In this document: in pieces, positions 25,234-34,821 of the stretch
How positions within the stretch are numbered: position 1 is the first letter of the stretch
Layout of the letters: each line of letters opens with the position of its first letter
Assembly: GCF_001675165.1 (NCBI RefSeq)
Contig: NZ_LROS01000044.1
Coordinates: forward strand, 124,001-188,000
Reading direction: 5' to 3'
Source: Clostridium ragsdalei P11
GTDB taxonomy: Bacteria > Bacillota > Clostridia > Clostridiales > Clostridiaceae
DNA: 64,000 nt
Made by a program: the position numbers and the translations under genes
Notes under the pieces: model-generated
Seen by the model: the letters and a program-made list of their open reading frames with translations, nothing else
Databases searched by the model: none
What the model was told of the DNA's origin: nothing

Positions 25234-26152
25234 ATTCCTTCTCCTCACTATTAAAAATTATGGTTAAAGTAATTACTACTATAAACGCAATAATTATGGC
25301 TATACCAACATTAAAAAAATTAACAGCAGTCACACCATCATATATGTTAAACTCCACCCATTTTTTAAATTGTGCTACACCATAAAATATCATGAGAGCT
25401 ACACTTAAAACTATAACTTCCCAGTCCTTGTTTTTAAATTTTTGTCTATCATAAACGCTCCTGCTGCCACTTAAAAATCCCCTTACATAGGCAGATTCAC
25501 CTATGCTAAAAGAACCTTCCATAGAATCCTCTAAAAGTACCGACATTACGGGAATATAGCTGTGTGCTTTTTCCTTCGCTTTTTTCTTGTTAAATATAAC
25601 TCCCCTTATTTCATATATTTCTTTTAAATTCTTAAATCTGTCTTTCATAGTTGGAATAAGCTTAAAACTTATCATAAGCATGAGAGTGGACTTTGGCATT
25701 ATAGACGAAAAATAGGAAACTGCTTTATCCGTATCAATCATGATTTCAAGTATTAAAAAGAGATATATGACAGCTAAAAATTTAAAACACATAACTACTG
25801 CATAAATTACAGCTTCTAATGTAAAACGCTTGTGAAAAAGATAAAAAAGGGTAGTGCTTCCTGAACTTACAAAAAGCATATTTATAACTATTATCAAAAT
25901 AGCAATTGGAATAAAATAATAAAATCCGGTTTTAAACTTTTGTTTTTCCTTTGAAAATATTATCATTCCTATAATAAATATGTACACAGATCCAAGTATT
26001 ACTGGATTATCATTAGAAAATATTATAATCATCATAGACATAAATACCAGTGATGCAGTAAGAACATGATACTGTTTAAAGTCAATAAAATGTCTAACCT
26101 TTTCCCTATTCCGTGATTTTGACAAAGGTACTGCTTTTACTCCTTCACTCAT
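25214..26152 (-). CDS. ECF transporter T-component (EcfT)
   Basis: About 312 residues from the chosen ATG at 26152. A frame extends to 26233, but its first part coincides with a hairpin (26187-26215) that resembles the intergenic hairpin at 29189-29218, so the shorter start is preferred; both remain possible. The protein has an N-terminal basic stretch, about six membrane helices, and the cytoplasmic coupling region with MKDRFKNLKEIYEIRG and GESAYVRGFLSG, the Ala-Arg-Gly-type signatures of EcfT. It overlaps the ATPase start by 20 bp. Confidence 0.88.
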   Translation of the reverse strand: MSEGVKAVPLSKSRNREKVRHFIDFKQYHVLTASLVFMSMMIIIFSNDNPVILGSVYIFIIGMIIFSKEKQKFKTGFYYFIPIAILIIVINMLFVSSGSTTLFYLFHKRFTLEAVIYAVVMCFKFLAVIYLFLILEIMIDTDKAVSYFSSIMPKSTLMLMISFKLIPTMKDRFKNLKEIYEIRGVIFNKKKAKEKAHSYIPVMSVLLEDSMEGSFSIGESAYVRGFLSGSRSVYDRQKFKNKDWEVIVLSVALMIFYGVAQFKKWVEFNIYDGVTAVNFFNVGIAIIIAFIVVITLTIIFNSEEKEYVVYRD

Positions 26153-26236
26153 TATATTAATTCTCACTTCCTTAAAATTAACTGAAGAATGACTTAGTAA
26201 AAGTAAGCCATTCTCTAAGCTATCTATATTCATTAA

Positions 26237-29140
26237 CTAAAATTTATATAGAGATCCTCCTTTGCTCTTAAAAAGATTATATGCTGCCACAGCTTCCAAT
26301 CCCTGTTCTGTAGACATACCATTCAATGAAGTATCTGTATGTCCAAAACCTTTGTTGTCACTTGTGGCAAAGCTCAATAGTGAATCCATTGGATTTTTAC
26401 CATTTTTTATAAATCTGCTGTCTGTAGTTGGATCTATACCATTTGCGCACAAACCTATTATAACTTGAGCTGAACTCTCACTATTTTCAATGCCACAGGA
26501 TACAAATCCACCGTCACCTTCTTGTATTTTGGAAAGTGTATTAACCGCCGCATCAACAGCTGACTTTACATCTGAATTAGTGCTGTAATATGGAGCTAGT
26601 GCAGAAATTGCCATACCAGTCATATCAGGATCTGCTGAATCACCAGCATAACTCCAGCCACCGTCTTTGGTTTTATTATTTAATATAGCTTTAATTAAAG
26701 TATCTCTAGTCCATTTTGCATTATCCGGTACCTTGAAATTTTTTGAGTCAAGGGCTATAAGTCCAAACACATAGGCATTTATCCCCTGGCTGTCCATATC
26801 ACTGTTGCACATTTTTTCTATAAGGTTCTGACCTGATATATTTGTAGGGTTTCCTCCAGCTACAAGTACTGCTAGTGTAGTTCTTTCATACTCCGTAGGT
26901 TGTCCTAAATCCAGTACTCCTCCTTTTGTATTGCTTGTTATTCTGTCCTGCAATTTTGATAAATAATCTTTTGGTACCTGATTGCTTGTTTTATTTAATC
27001 CAAGGGCAATCCAATCATCACAATTATTACTTGTAATGCTTGAGCTTATTCCATTTATAAGATTATTTATAGATGATGTATAATCTTTTATCTGGGAGTT
27101 TTTTACCGTTATAGTGCAAGCTGCTGTTTTATTTCCATCTTCCGTAACTGCTGTTATTGTTGCTGTTCCTTCTTTTACTCCTGTTACCAATCCTTTTCCA
27201 TCTACTGCTGCTATAGTCTTATCACTACTTGACCAATTTACATTTTTATCAGTAGCATTATCTGGTTGTACTGATGCCTTTAACTGGAGTGTACCTCCTA
27301 CTGCAACAGTTCCTGTTTTATCTAAAGTTATTCCTGTTACAGAAATAGAAGATGGAGTATTTCCACCTGAATTTGATGAATTAACAGTAACCTTACAGGA
27401 AGCAGATTGTGGTGTATAATTACGAACAAATCCCTTTGTATTATCTATTGAATTTGCTGTTATTGTTGCTGTACCTGAATTTACGGCTGTTACTTTACCA
27501 TTACTGTCTACTGTGGCTACAGTTTTATCACTGCTTTCCCATGTTACATCTTTATCAGTAGCATTAGAAGGGCTAACAGCAGCTGTAAGATTTTCAGTTT
27601 GATTTGCATTTAAAGTTAAATCAGTTTTGTTAAGAGTAATTGAATCTACATCTCTAAATTGAGTCTCATCCCAAGCTCCAACAACATAAATCCAGTGTAT
27701 TTTTTCATTGTCATTGTTAATGTATTCTACTCCACAGCCATGATTTGGAAAAGTGCCATCCACACTGTATTTCCATCCACTCTGATTTGTCTGTCCATTT
27801 CCTCTTGGCCTATCAAATTCCGTTTCTCCATCTATACTTGATATATATACAGCTGCACCCGTAGTACTGCCACCAGTTCCCTTATTTACAAATTTTATTC
27901 CCTTACTATCAAGAGTACTTTTAAGCAAGTCGTAAACTGACTCTCCTTTGGCAGCCTCTAAATTTGTTTCATTGATTACATTTCCTTTATAACCATCAAT
28001 TACAAGTGACACATGTAACTTATCTGAAGTAGGGTTTGTAGTTATAGTTGTAGTTGTAGTTGCTGTAGTGGGATTTCCTATACCACTGTCAGGGGTTTTG
28101 CCATTAAATAAATCTTCAATTCCATTTAAAATTACATCAGGTACTACTAATGTTCCACCTAAAGCTGTAAGAACAGTATCCTTGGACATATTAGACTTTA
28201 TAAAATTTGCAGTGTCGGTAGATATTGTATTATAAACAAGTACAACAGGAGCAGATTTTTGAGCTGCAAGAGCTGAACCTGAAAGAGCATCTGCAAATTC
28301 ATTTCCACTTGTTCCATTTCCCTCAGCTATATACACATTGCTAAAATCAAAATCAGATTTAAAATTTTGAAGTACAGCTAAGTTTGTTTCAAATCTATTA
28401 CTTCCTCCAATTCTCTGCACATTTGAGAGCGAATTTGTTATATTATCAGATATAGAATTTATTCCACCTATTACATAACTTTTGTTCACGTTTACTTTTT
28501 TTATATAATTTTTAACTACATCAGGAAGAATATCCTTTTGTGATAAAAGTATTGGCATTCCTTTTTTTGAAGCTATAGGTGCTATAGAAAGACTGTCTGC
28601 ATAGCCGTTTCCAGATGCAACTACAATACTATTTACACTATTTCCTAAACTTTCAGCTATTTTCACAGAAGTTTCATATCTTGTTGCACCTTCGAGCCTC
28701 TCTACATCATTTATACCAATATTTTTTAGTTCAGATTCCACATTATCAGATAATGAAGCTTTACCTCCAATTACAAAAGCTTTACTTACCTTAAGTCTTT
28801 TTAATTCACTTACAGTCTCATCACTTAATCCATCTTGCTTTGAAAGTATTATAGGTGCATTATATTTTTTAGCAAGTGGTCCTGCACAAAGGGCATCTGC
28901 ATACCCATAACCCTGGGCTATAACTACAGTGCTTGAACCATTTTTCCAACCACTTTGACTTATTTTCAGTGAAGTTTCAATTCTATCATTTCCATAAATC
29001 CTGTCTTTACTTATATTTACACTTTGCTGTGTAGTTTTTGCATTCGCACCTGATTCTGCATATGCACTTCCACTAAAACCACACATTCCAATACTTACTA
29101 TAAACAAAAACATAATAATCTTAGTTATAATTTTTTTCAT
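26237..29140 (-). CDS. CWB2 wall protein with both beta-like (DUF4430) and alpha/alpha-toroid domains
   Basis: 967 residues. The signal peptide (1-28) is followed by three CWB2 repeats (about 42-345), then a DUF4430 domain (about 375-505: VSLVIDGYKGN, GWKYSVDGTFPNHGCG, HWIYVVGAWDE). Two Big2 Ig-like domains follow (about 510-690, each with VTWESSDKTVATVD-type cores). A C-terminal alpha/alpha toroid ends the chain (about 695-965; PTEYERTTLAVLVAGG, ADPDMTGMAISALAPY). Having both putative corrinoid-contact domains in one wall-anchored chain makes it the closest analogue here of animal intrinsic factor, with the order reversed and Ig spacers between. Confidence 0.82.
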   Translation of the reverse strand: MKKIITKIIMFLFIVSIGMCGFSGSAYAESGANAKTTQQSVNISKDRIYGNDRIETSLKISQSGWKNGSSTVVIAQGYGYADALCAGPLAKKYNAPIILSKQDGLSDETVSELKRLKVSKAFVIGGKASLSDNVESELKNIGINDVERLEGATRYETSVKIAESLGNSVNSIVVASGNGYADSLSIAPIASKKGMPILLSQKDILPDVVKNYIKKVNVNKSYVIGGINSISDNITNSLSNVQRIGGSNRFETNLAVLQNFKSDFDFSNVYIAEGNGTSGNEFADALSGSALAAQKSAPVVLVYNTISTDTANFIKSNMSKDTVLTALGGTLVVPDVILNGIEDLFNGKTPDSGIGNPTTATTTTTITTNPTSDKLHVSLVIDGYKGNVINETNLEAAKGESVYDLLKSTLDSKGIKFVNKGTGGSTTGAAVYISSIDGETEFDRPRGNGQTNQSGWKYSVDGTFPNHGCGVEYINNDNEKIHWIYVVGAWDETQFRDVDSITLNKTDLTLNANQTENLTAAVSPSNATDKDVTWESSDKTVATVDSNGKVTAVNSGTATITANSIDNTKGFVRNYTPQSASCKVTVNSSNSGGNTPSSISVTGITLDKTGTVAVGGTLQLKASVQPDNATDKNVNWSSSDKTIAAVDGKGLVTGVKEGTATITAVTEDGNKTAACTITVKNSQIKDYTSSINNLINGISSSITSNNCDDWIALGLNKTSNQVPKDYLSKLQDRITSNTKGGVLDLGQPTEYERTTLAVLVAGGNPTNISGQNLIEKMCNSDMDSQGINAYVFGLIALDSKNFKVPDNAKWTRDTLIKAILNNKTKDGGWSYAGDSADPDMTGMAISALAPYYSTNSDVKSAVDAAVNTLSKIQEGDGGFVSCGIENSESSAQVIIGLCANGIDPTTDSRFIKNGKNPMDSLLSFATSDNKGFGHTDTSLNGMSTEQGLEAVAAYNLFKSKGGSLYKF

Positions 29141-29188
29141 AGTATCCCCCTTAAGAACTTATAGTTTTAATTATTTAAAACTGCTTAA

Positions 29189-29218
29189 AGAATGGCTGAG
29201 TAAGAGAAGCCATCCTTT
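29189..29218 (-). other. Intergenic hairpin between two surface-protein genes
   Basis: AAAGAATGGCT and AGCCATCCTTT pair around a loop GAGTAAGAGA with one or two mismatches. The T-run is weak. It may be an mRNA-stability or attenuating hairpin; a similar one occurs at 26187-26215. Confidence 0.4.
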
Positions 29219-29239
29219 AAAACATATTTTAAATTTTAT

Positions 29240-32200
29240 TTATTTTGATTGGACGGGTATATCTATACTATCAGAAATAATATTCATACTTTCTAAACTG
29301 TCCCAAATAAATGCTTTCAATTTGTATGCTCCTTCTTCTGGAAGTTTCATCATAGTCGTTAAAATAGATGAATCATTATTTTTTATTGTTTGTCTTCCAC
29401 ATACATAATTGATAAATTTGCCACCTTCATCATATAACGCTACTATTAATGATGCATCTTGGTCTTTACCTGAATTATTTTCAGCTTTTACAGATATCTT
29501 TGCATCATCACCTAATTTAAATGAACTATCCTTTGTCAAATTAGTTATTACCAATGGCTGAGCTACTGTAACTGCACACTGTGCCGTTATATTTTTATTA
29601 TATTTACCTGAGGCCGTTATAGTTGCCGTTCCTATCTTTACTGCCGTTACCTTTCCATTGTTGTCTACCTCCGCTATCGTTGGGTCACTACTTGACCAAT
29701 TTACCGTTTCTGTAGCTGTTATAGGAGATACATTTGCTCGAATAGTTTGTATATCACCTACATTTAAGCTCATTTTTGTATTGTCTAAACTAATTTTATC
29801 TATGTCTCTAAACATAGTTTTTCCAAAATCGCTTGTAAAAAATAATCTTATTTTATCTCCATTTTTAACTTTATAATCTTTCATTCCTAAAGTTGGTTGT
29901 ATGCCATTAACATCATACATCCATCCACTAATTGCTCCTCTATCGCGCTGTGATTCATTATCTATCATAGAAAAGTATCCATTATCGTCAGTATATTCTA
30001 TTTTTTTATCATCTAATACCTGCTTTACAAATTGTTCTACTGTTTTTCCACCTTCTGCTTCAATAGATTTAGCATCTAATATACTTCCCTTATAGCCTGT
30101 AACACTTAAATCTACCTGAACAGCTTGCTTTTTATCTGATACTGTAACTGTACACTGTGCTTTTGCATCTTTATTGTCTTCAGATACTACTGTTATTGCT
30201 GCTGTTCCAGCCTTTACTGCTGTTACTTTTCCATTTTCATCTACTGCTGCTATAGTTTTATCACTGCTTGACCAATCTATCTTCGTGTTAGTGGCATCTT
30301 TTGGTGTTATCGTTGGTATAAGCTGCAATGTATCTCCTGTTGTCAAGTTTGCACTTGTTTTGTCAAGACTTACTCCTGTCACCTTTACTATCTGTGGTTG
30401 TTGTGAATTTACTGTAATTGTACATTGATCTGTTTTAGGCCCATATTTTTTTTGATTAAAATCTGTTCTATCATTATCCACTGATGCTGCTGTTATTGTT
30501 GCTGTCCCTGCTTTTACTGCTGTTACATTTCCATTTTCATCTACTTTGGCCACTGTAGGGTCACTGCTTTTCCAGGTTACACCTTTATCTGTAGCATTAT
30601 CTGGATCAATTGTAGCTGTAAGCTGCTGTGTACCATTTACATTTAAGTTCAAGCTTTGTTTATCTAAGCTAATTGAATCTACATCTCTAAACTGGATTTC
30701 ATCCCAGGCACCTTCTACATATATCCAGTGCACTTTATCTCCATCTTTAAGGTTAACGCTTCCACAGCCTACATTAGGGAATACCCCATTTACGCTGTAT
30801 TTCCAGCCGCTTTGTGCTCCTCTGTCTTTTTCCGTTTCACCTGCTATATCAGATATATATGGTGAGAAATCGCCACCAGGATTTTTATAGGTTATTCCTT
30901 TGGCTGCAAGTTCATTTTTAAACATGCTATAAACTGTTTGTCCTTCTGCAGCTTCTATATTTTCATCAGTTAACATATTTCCCTTATATCCATCAATAAT
31001 CATTGATACGTGTATGGTTTTGTCAGGTACGGTTTTGGCAATAACTGTTATAGTACAAACTGCTGTTTTCTGTCCATCTTCTGTAGTTGCTGTTATAGTT
31101 GCTGTTCCTGCCTTTACTGCTGTTACATTTCCATTTCCATCTACTGCTGCTATAGCTTTATCACTGCTTGACCAATCTACCTTCGTGTTAGTAGCATCTT
31201 TTGGTGCTATTGTTGGTATAAGCTGTAATGAATCCCCTTCTGTAAGCTTTGCACTTGTTTTATCCAGACTTATTCCAGTTACCTTAGTATCTGAAGTATT
31301 TGCTGCAAAATTCTTATATACTGATCCTTTGCCTTCTTTAAAAAGATTGTATGCAGCTAGTGCTCTAAATCCCTGTTCTGTTGCCATACCATTAGCTGAT
31401 TTATTATCTGTATATCCAAATCCACTATTGTCACTTACTGTATAGCTCAATAATGCATCCAAAGGGTTTTTACCATTCTTTGTAAATCTACTATCTGTAG
31501 TTGGATCTACGTTGTTATCACATAATCCTATTATTACCATAGCTTCACTGTTTGCATTTTCATCGCCACCGCCATCTTTAGGGCTCCATGATGCAAATCC
31601 ACCATCATTCTTCTCAATATTTGCAAGTATTTCAACTGCTCCATCCACAGCTGATTTTACATTTGCCTTAGTGCCATAATATGGAGCTAAAGCTGAAAGT
31701 GCCATTCCTGTCATATCAGGATCTGCTGAACCACCACTATAACTCCAGCCCCCATCTGTAGTCTTATTATCTAATATTCCCTGAATCAAACTATCTCTAG
31801 TCCATTTTGAGCCATCAGGTATATTAAATTTCCCCGCATCAAGAGCTATAAGTGCAAATACATAGGCATTTATGCCTTGATCTTTGATGCCCTCATTGTT
31901 ATATATTTTTTCTATTAAATTCATTCCAGCAAAGTTTGTTGGATCTCCACCAGCTGCAAGTATTCCCAAAGAAGTTCTCTCATAATCTGTAGGTAAAGAT
32001 AAGGAATCTGAACCACTTTTTATATTACTTTCAAGATTTGTTAAATAGCTTCCTGGTACTTCTTTTCCTGCCTTATTTAAATCCAAAGTCTGCCAATCAC
32101 CCATGTTTTGTATAATAGATGGACTCATTGAATTTATAAGACTATTTATTTGAGATGAATATCCAGTTCCATCTGCAAATACTTGAGCTGTACCAGTTCC

Positions 32201-32266
32201 TACTATACCAAGCATCATCATTATGGTTACAAAAAATGACATCAACTTGACTTTAAAATTCTTCAT
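29240..32266 (-). CDS. Secreted protein: alpha/alpha toroid, two DUF4430 and four Big2 domains
   Basis: 1008 residues from the ATG at 32266, chosen because AAAGGAGAG lies seven bases upstream. The order is: signal peptide (about 1-32), alpha/alpha toroid (33-325; PTDYERTSLGILAAGG, ADPDMTGMALSALAPY), Big2, DUF4430 (about 418-530; GWKYSVNGVFPNVGCG, KVHWIYVEGAWDE), Big2, Big2, a second DUF4430 (about 720-810; GWMYDVNGIQPTLG), Big2, and a C-terminal domain (about 893-1008, ITNLTKDSSFKLGDDAK...). It has no CWB2 repeats and no LPXTG, so its attachment is unclear. The adjacent CWB2 proteins may hold it at the wall. Confidence 0.82.
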   Translation of the reverse strand: MKNFKVKLMSFFVTIMMMLGIVGTGTAQVFADGTGYSSQINSLINSMSPSIIQNMGDWQTLDLNKAGKEVPGSYLTNLESNIKSGSDSLSLPTDYERTSLGILAAGGDPTNFAGMNLIEKIYNNEGIKDQGINAYVFALIALDAGKFNIPDGSKWTRDSLIQGILDNKTTDGGWSYSGGSADPDMTGMALSALAPYYGTKANVKSAVDGAVEILANIEKNDGGFASWSPKDGGGDENANSEAMVIIGLCDNNVDPTTDSRFTKNGKNPLDALLSYTVSDNSGFGYTDNKSANGMATEQGFRALAAYNLFKEGKGSVYKNFAANTSDTKVTGISLDKTSAKLTEGDSLQLIPTIAPKDATNTKVDWSSSDKAIAAVDGNGNVTAVKAGTATITATTEDGQKTAVCTITVIAKTVPDKTIHVSMIIDGYKGNMLTDENIEAAEGQTVYSMFKNELAAKGITYKNPGGDFSPYISDIAGETEKDRGAQSGWKYSVNGVFPNVGCGSVNLKDGDKVHWIYVEGAWDEIQFRDVDSISLDKQSLNLNVNGTQQLTATIDPDNATDKGVTWKSSDPTVAKVDENGNVTAVKAGTATITAASVDNDRTDFNQKKYGPKTDQCTITVNSQQPQIVKVTGVSLDKTSANLTTGDTLQLIPTITPKDATNTKIDWSSSDKTIAAVDENGKVTAVKAGTAAITVVSEDNKDAKAQCTVTVSDKKQAVQVDLSVTGYKGSILDAKSIEAEGGKTVEQFVKQVLDDKKIEYTDDNGYFSMIDNESQRDRGAISGWMYDVNGIQPTLGMKDYKVKNGDKIRLFFTSDFGKTMFRDIDKISLDNTKMSLNVGDIQTIRANVSPITATETVNWSSSDPTIAEVDNNGKVTAVKIGTATITASGKYNKNITAQCAVTVAQPLVITNLTKDSSFKLGDDAKISVKAENNSGKDQDASLIVALYDEGGKFINYVCGRQTIKNNDSSILTTMMKLPEEGAYKLKAFIWDSLESMNIISDSIDIPVQSK

Positions 32267-32307
32267 ATACTCTCTCCTTTCATACATCATAATCGCTAAT
32301 AGCTTTA

Positions 32308-34272
32308 TTACTTAATTTCAAATTCATTTATATTAACTTTCTCAGTACTTGAAGATTTGATAAAGCCATGATATTTTCCAGACTTAAGAGCAGTTTTAAC
32401 CTGTAAGTTACCATTTTCAGATTGATTTATGTAACTCAAGTTCCCCTGGCTATCATATAAAGTTAAAGCAATTTTATCATTATCATTTTTGCTAACTGCA
32501 TTTATATCTATATCATCTGGAGTATTTTCAATTATATTTAAGTTAATTCCAGACTTATTTACATTTACGATGTTTTTTACAGTTGTTTGTGCTATTTTTT
32601 TGTTTCCATCAACAACGCAACCTTCTAACACCTTTAGTGCAGCTACAGTAGATGTGTTATCATTTATATTTAAAGTAAAGCTTTCAGAAGCATTTATTGT
32701 TGATACATTGGCTCCTGTCAAATTTATGTCAGCTTTATTTTTTACATTAACATTTTCAAATCCACCTGTAAGTGTTATTTGCGGCTCTGAAGTTGAATCC
32801 ACAATAACTTGTCCAAAAGTTGATTTAGCATCATTTAGAGTCACTAGTGTTGCACTACTTGCTATTTGTGTATCTACTATTTGAGTTCCACTGCTTATCT
32901 CAACCTTTACGCTGTTACTGCTATTAACCAGGAGTGAATCAGACTTCACGTTGCTCAAATAAATACTGTGATCTGCCCCAGATTTTACTACTATATTACC
33001 AGCGGTAACATTTGTTATAGTGCTAACTCCACTTGTACCTGGATCTATTGTAAGTGTGCCATCAATTTTTACATTTTGAAGAGAAACTTTATCTGCTGAT
33101 ATATTTACATTTCCTATTATTTCGTTCTTATTTCCAGAAGTATTTCCATCATAAGTTTGATTTGCTGAATTTAAACTTAAATCACCTGATGGCTGAACTG
33201 GAGTATATCCTCCACTAGATCCTCCTGAAGACCCACCTGAAATATTAGTGTTTTTTCCACTATTTGCTTGGTTGTATGCAGTTATAATATTATCTACAGC
33301 ATCATCTGGAACTACTTTAGTTCCTCCTAATGCCGTAAATACTGTCTTATTAGAAATATTAGACTTTATAAAATCCTCTACATTTGAGTTTAATCTGTTA
33401 TACATAAGTACTAAAGGAGCTGATTTCTGTGCTGCAAGAGCTGACCCTGAAAGGGCATCTGCAAATTCATTTCCATTAGGTCCATCTCCTTCAGCTATAT
33501 ACACATTGCTAAAGTCAAGATCAGACTTGAAATTTTCAAGTACAGCTAAGTTTGTTTCAAATCTAGTACTTCCTCCAATTCTCTGTGCATTTGGAAGAGA
33601 ATTTTTTATATTATCTGATATAACACTTTCTCCACCTATTACATAACTTTTGTTTGCATTTACTTTTTTTATGTATTCAGTGTCTACATCAGGAAGGCTG
33701 TCCTTTTCTGATAAAAGTATTGGCATTCCTTTTTTAGATGCTATAGGTGCTATAGAAAGACTGTCTGCATAACCACTGCCAGATGCAACTACAATACTAT
33801 CTACACTTCCTAGACTTTCAGCTATTTTCACAGAGGTTTCATATCTTGTTGCACCTCCAAGCCTTTCCACATCATTTATACCAATATTCTTCAGCTCAGA
33901 TTCCACATTATCAGATAGTGAGGCCTTACCTCCAATTACAAAAGCTTTACTTGCTTTAAGGCTTTTTAGCTCACTTATAGTCTCATCACTTAATCCATCT
34001 TGCTTGGAAAGTATTATAGGCGCATTGTATTTTTTAGCAAGTGGTCCTGCACAAAGGGCATCTGCATACCCATAACCCTGGGCTATAACTACAGTACTTG
34101 AACCATCCTTCCAGCCATTCTGACTTATTTTTAAGGAAGTTTCAATTCTGTCATTTCCACAAATTCTATTTTTACTTATATTTGTATCTGCATACACCTG
34201 ACTTCCAAAGCCAGACAATGCAATACCTATCATAAATAAAAATGTAGTACATTTACTTATAACTTTTTGCAT
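32308..34272 (-). CDS. CWB2 wall protein with beta-helix-like stalk
   Basis: 654 residues, the first gene after riboswitch 3. Signal peptide (1-28), three CWB2 repeats (about 30-340), a Gly/Ser linker, then about 200 residues of short beta-strand repeats rich in Asn, Val and Ser (NIVVKSGADHSIYLSNVKSD and similar), suggesting a beta-helix or beta-solenoid. The last 85 residues (GINLNIIENTPDDIDINAV to NEFEIK) match the end of the protein at 34822-36234. It has neither a toroid nor a DUF4430 domain, so its direct role in binding is doubtful; it may be a wall scaffold. Confidence 0.8.
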   Translation of the reverse strand: MQKVISKCTTFLFMIGIALSGFGSQVYADTNISKNRICGNDRIETSLKISQNGWKDGSSTVVIAQGYGYADALCAGPLAKKYNAPIILSKQDGLSDETISELKSLKASKAFVIGGKASLSDNVESELKNIGINDVERLGGATRYETSVKIAESLGSVDSIVVASGSGYADSLSIAPIASKKGMPILLSEKDSLPDVDTEYIKKVNANKSYVIGGESVISDNIKNSLPNAQRIGGSTRFETNLAVLENFKSDLDFSNVYIAEGDGPNGNEFADALSGSALAAQKSAPLVLMYNRLNSNVEDFIKSNISNKTVFTALGGTKVVPDDAVDNIITAYNQANSGKNTNISGGSSGGSSGGYTPVQPSGDLSLNSANQTYDGNTSGNKNEIIGNVNISADKVSLQNVKIDGTLTIDPGTSGVSTITNVTAGNIVVKSGADHSIYLSNVKSDSLLVNSSNSVKVEISSGTQIVDTQIASSATLVTLNDAKSTFGQVIVDSTSEPQITLTGGFENVNVKNKADINLTGANVSTINASESFTLNINDNTSTVAALKVLEGCVVDGNKKIAQTTVKNIVNVNKSGINLNIIENTPDDIDINAVSKNDNDKIALTLYDSQGNLSYINQSENGNLQVKTALKSGKYHGFIKSSSTEKVNINEFEIK

Positions 34273-34374
34273 ATTATCCCTCCTTCAAATTAATATAATA
34301 TTTCTATAATTGCCTATATATTATGGCAATTTAGAATATTCTTTTTATAGTATCTTGATGTAATTAAAAAAGGC

Positions 34375-34436
34375 CTCCTGTTTTAGGAGACGAAAATACA
34401 ACGAAATAAATAAAAAGGACCCCTGAGGGTCCTTTT
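34375..34436 (-). terminator. Tandem terminators of riboswitch 3 leader
   Basis: Nearest the riboswitch, a stem AAAAGGACCC / GGGTCCTTTT at 34413-34436 with T-run. Next, CTCCT / AGGAG at 34375-34389 followed by six T. The same two-terminator plan appears in the leaders of riboswitches 1, 4, 5 and 7. Confidence 0.75.
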
Positions 34437-34523
34437 ATTTCGAATGTAACTATTTACTTACATCGTAAACATGCATTTTTACATGCAACATATATCTTCC
34501 CCTCCGAAAGAATTAACAACATA

Positions 34524-34680
34524 TCAGGCAGGCTTCCTGGCTCGGATTCATCTTACTTCCCTGTCTTCCCAGATATAAATCCAGTGACATAATTAGGGTT
34601 TCATCCTCCATACAGTAACGGTGGGCTGCAGTGTTTCTTACACTTTTCCTTTTAACTACCATCTTGATAGCACCTAATAC
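34524..34680 (-). promoter_or_regulatory. Cobalamin riboswitch 3, controlling the 13-gene operon
   Basis: B12 box AGCCAGGAAGCCTGCCT (complement at 34526-34542), a variant with GAAGCC for GAGACC. The body has GGTGCTATCAAG, AAAAGGAAAAGTG, CTGCAGCCCACCGTTACTG and CACTGGATTTA blocks. The promoter is TTGACT (complement 34735-34740), 17 bases, TACACT (34712-34717). It is nearly identical to riboswitches 4, 5, 7 and 9. Everything from 34272 to 16222 is on one strand without another strong terminator that I can see. Confidence 0.93.
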
Positions 34681-34821
34681 TAAATATTAAATTTTTATTA
34701 CTTTTGTATCAAGTGTAGTACATATTTTTTGAAAAGTCAACATTATTTTCATAATGATTAAGATAATGTTGAAATATGCATTATTAATTTAATTAAGTAA
34801 ATTATATAAAAATTAAAACTA

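Noticed and set aside
27114-27419. Open plus-strand frames across Big2 and CWB2 genes, such as this one
   Set aside because: They are antisense shadows of low-complexity repeat domains; they recur in the same register under each Big2 repeat and have no ribosome sites.
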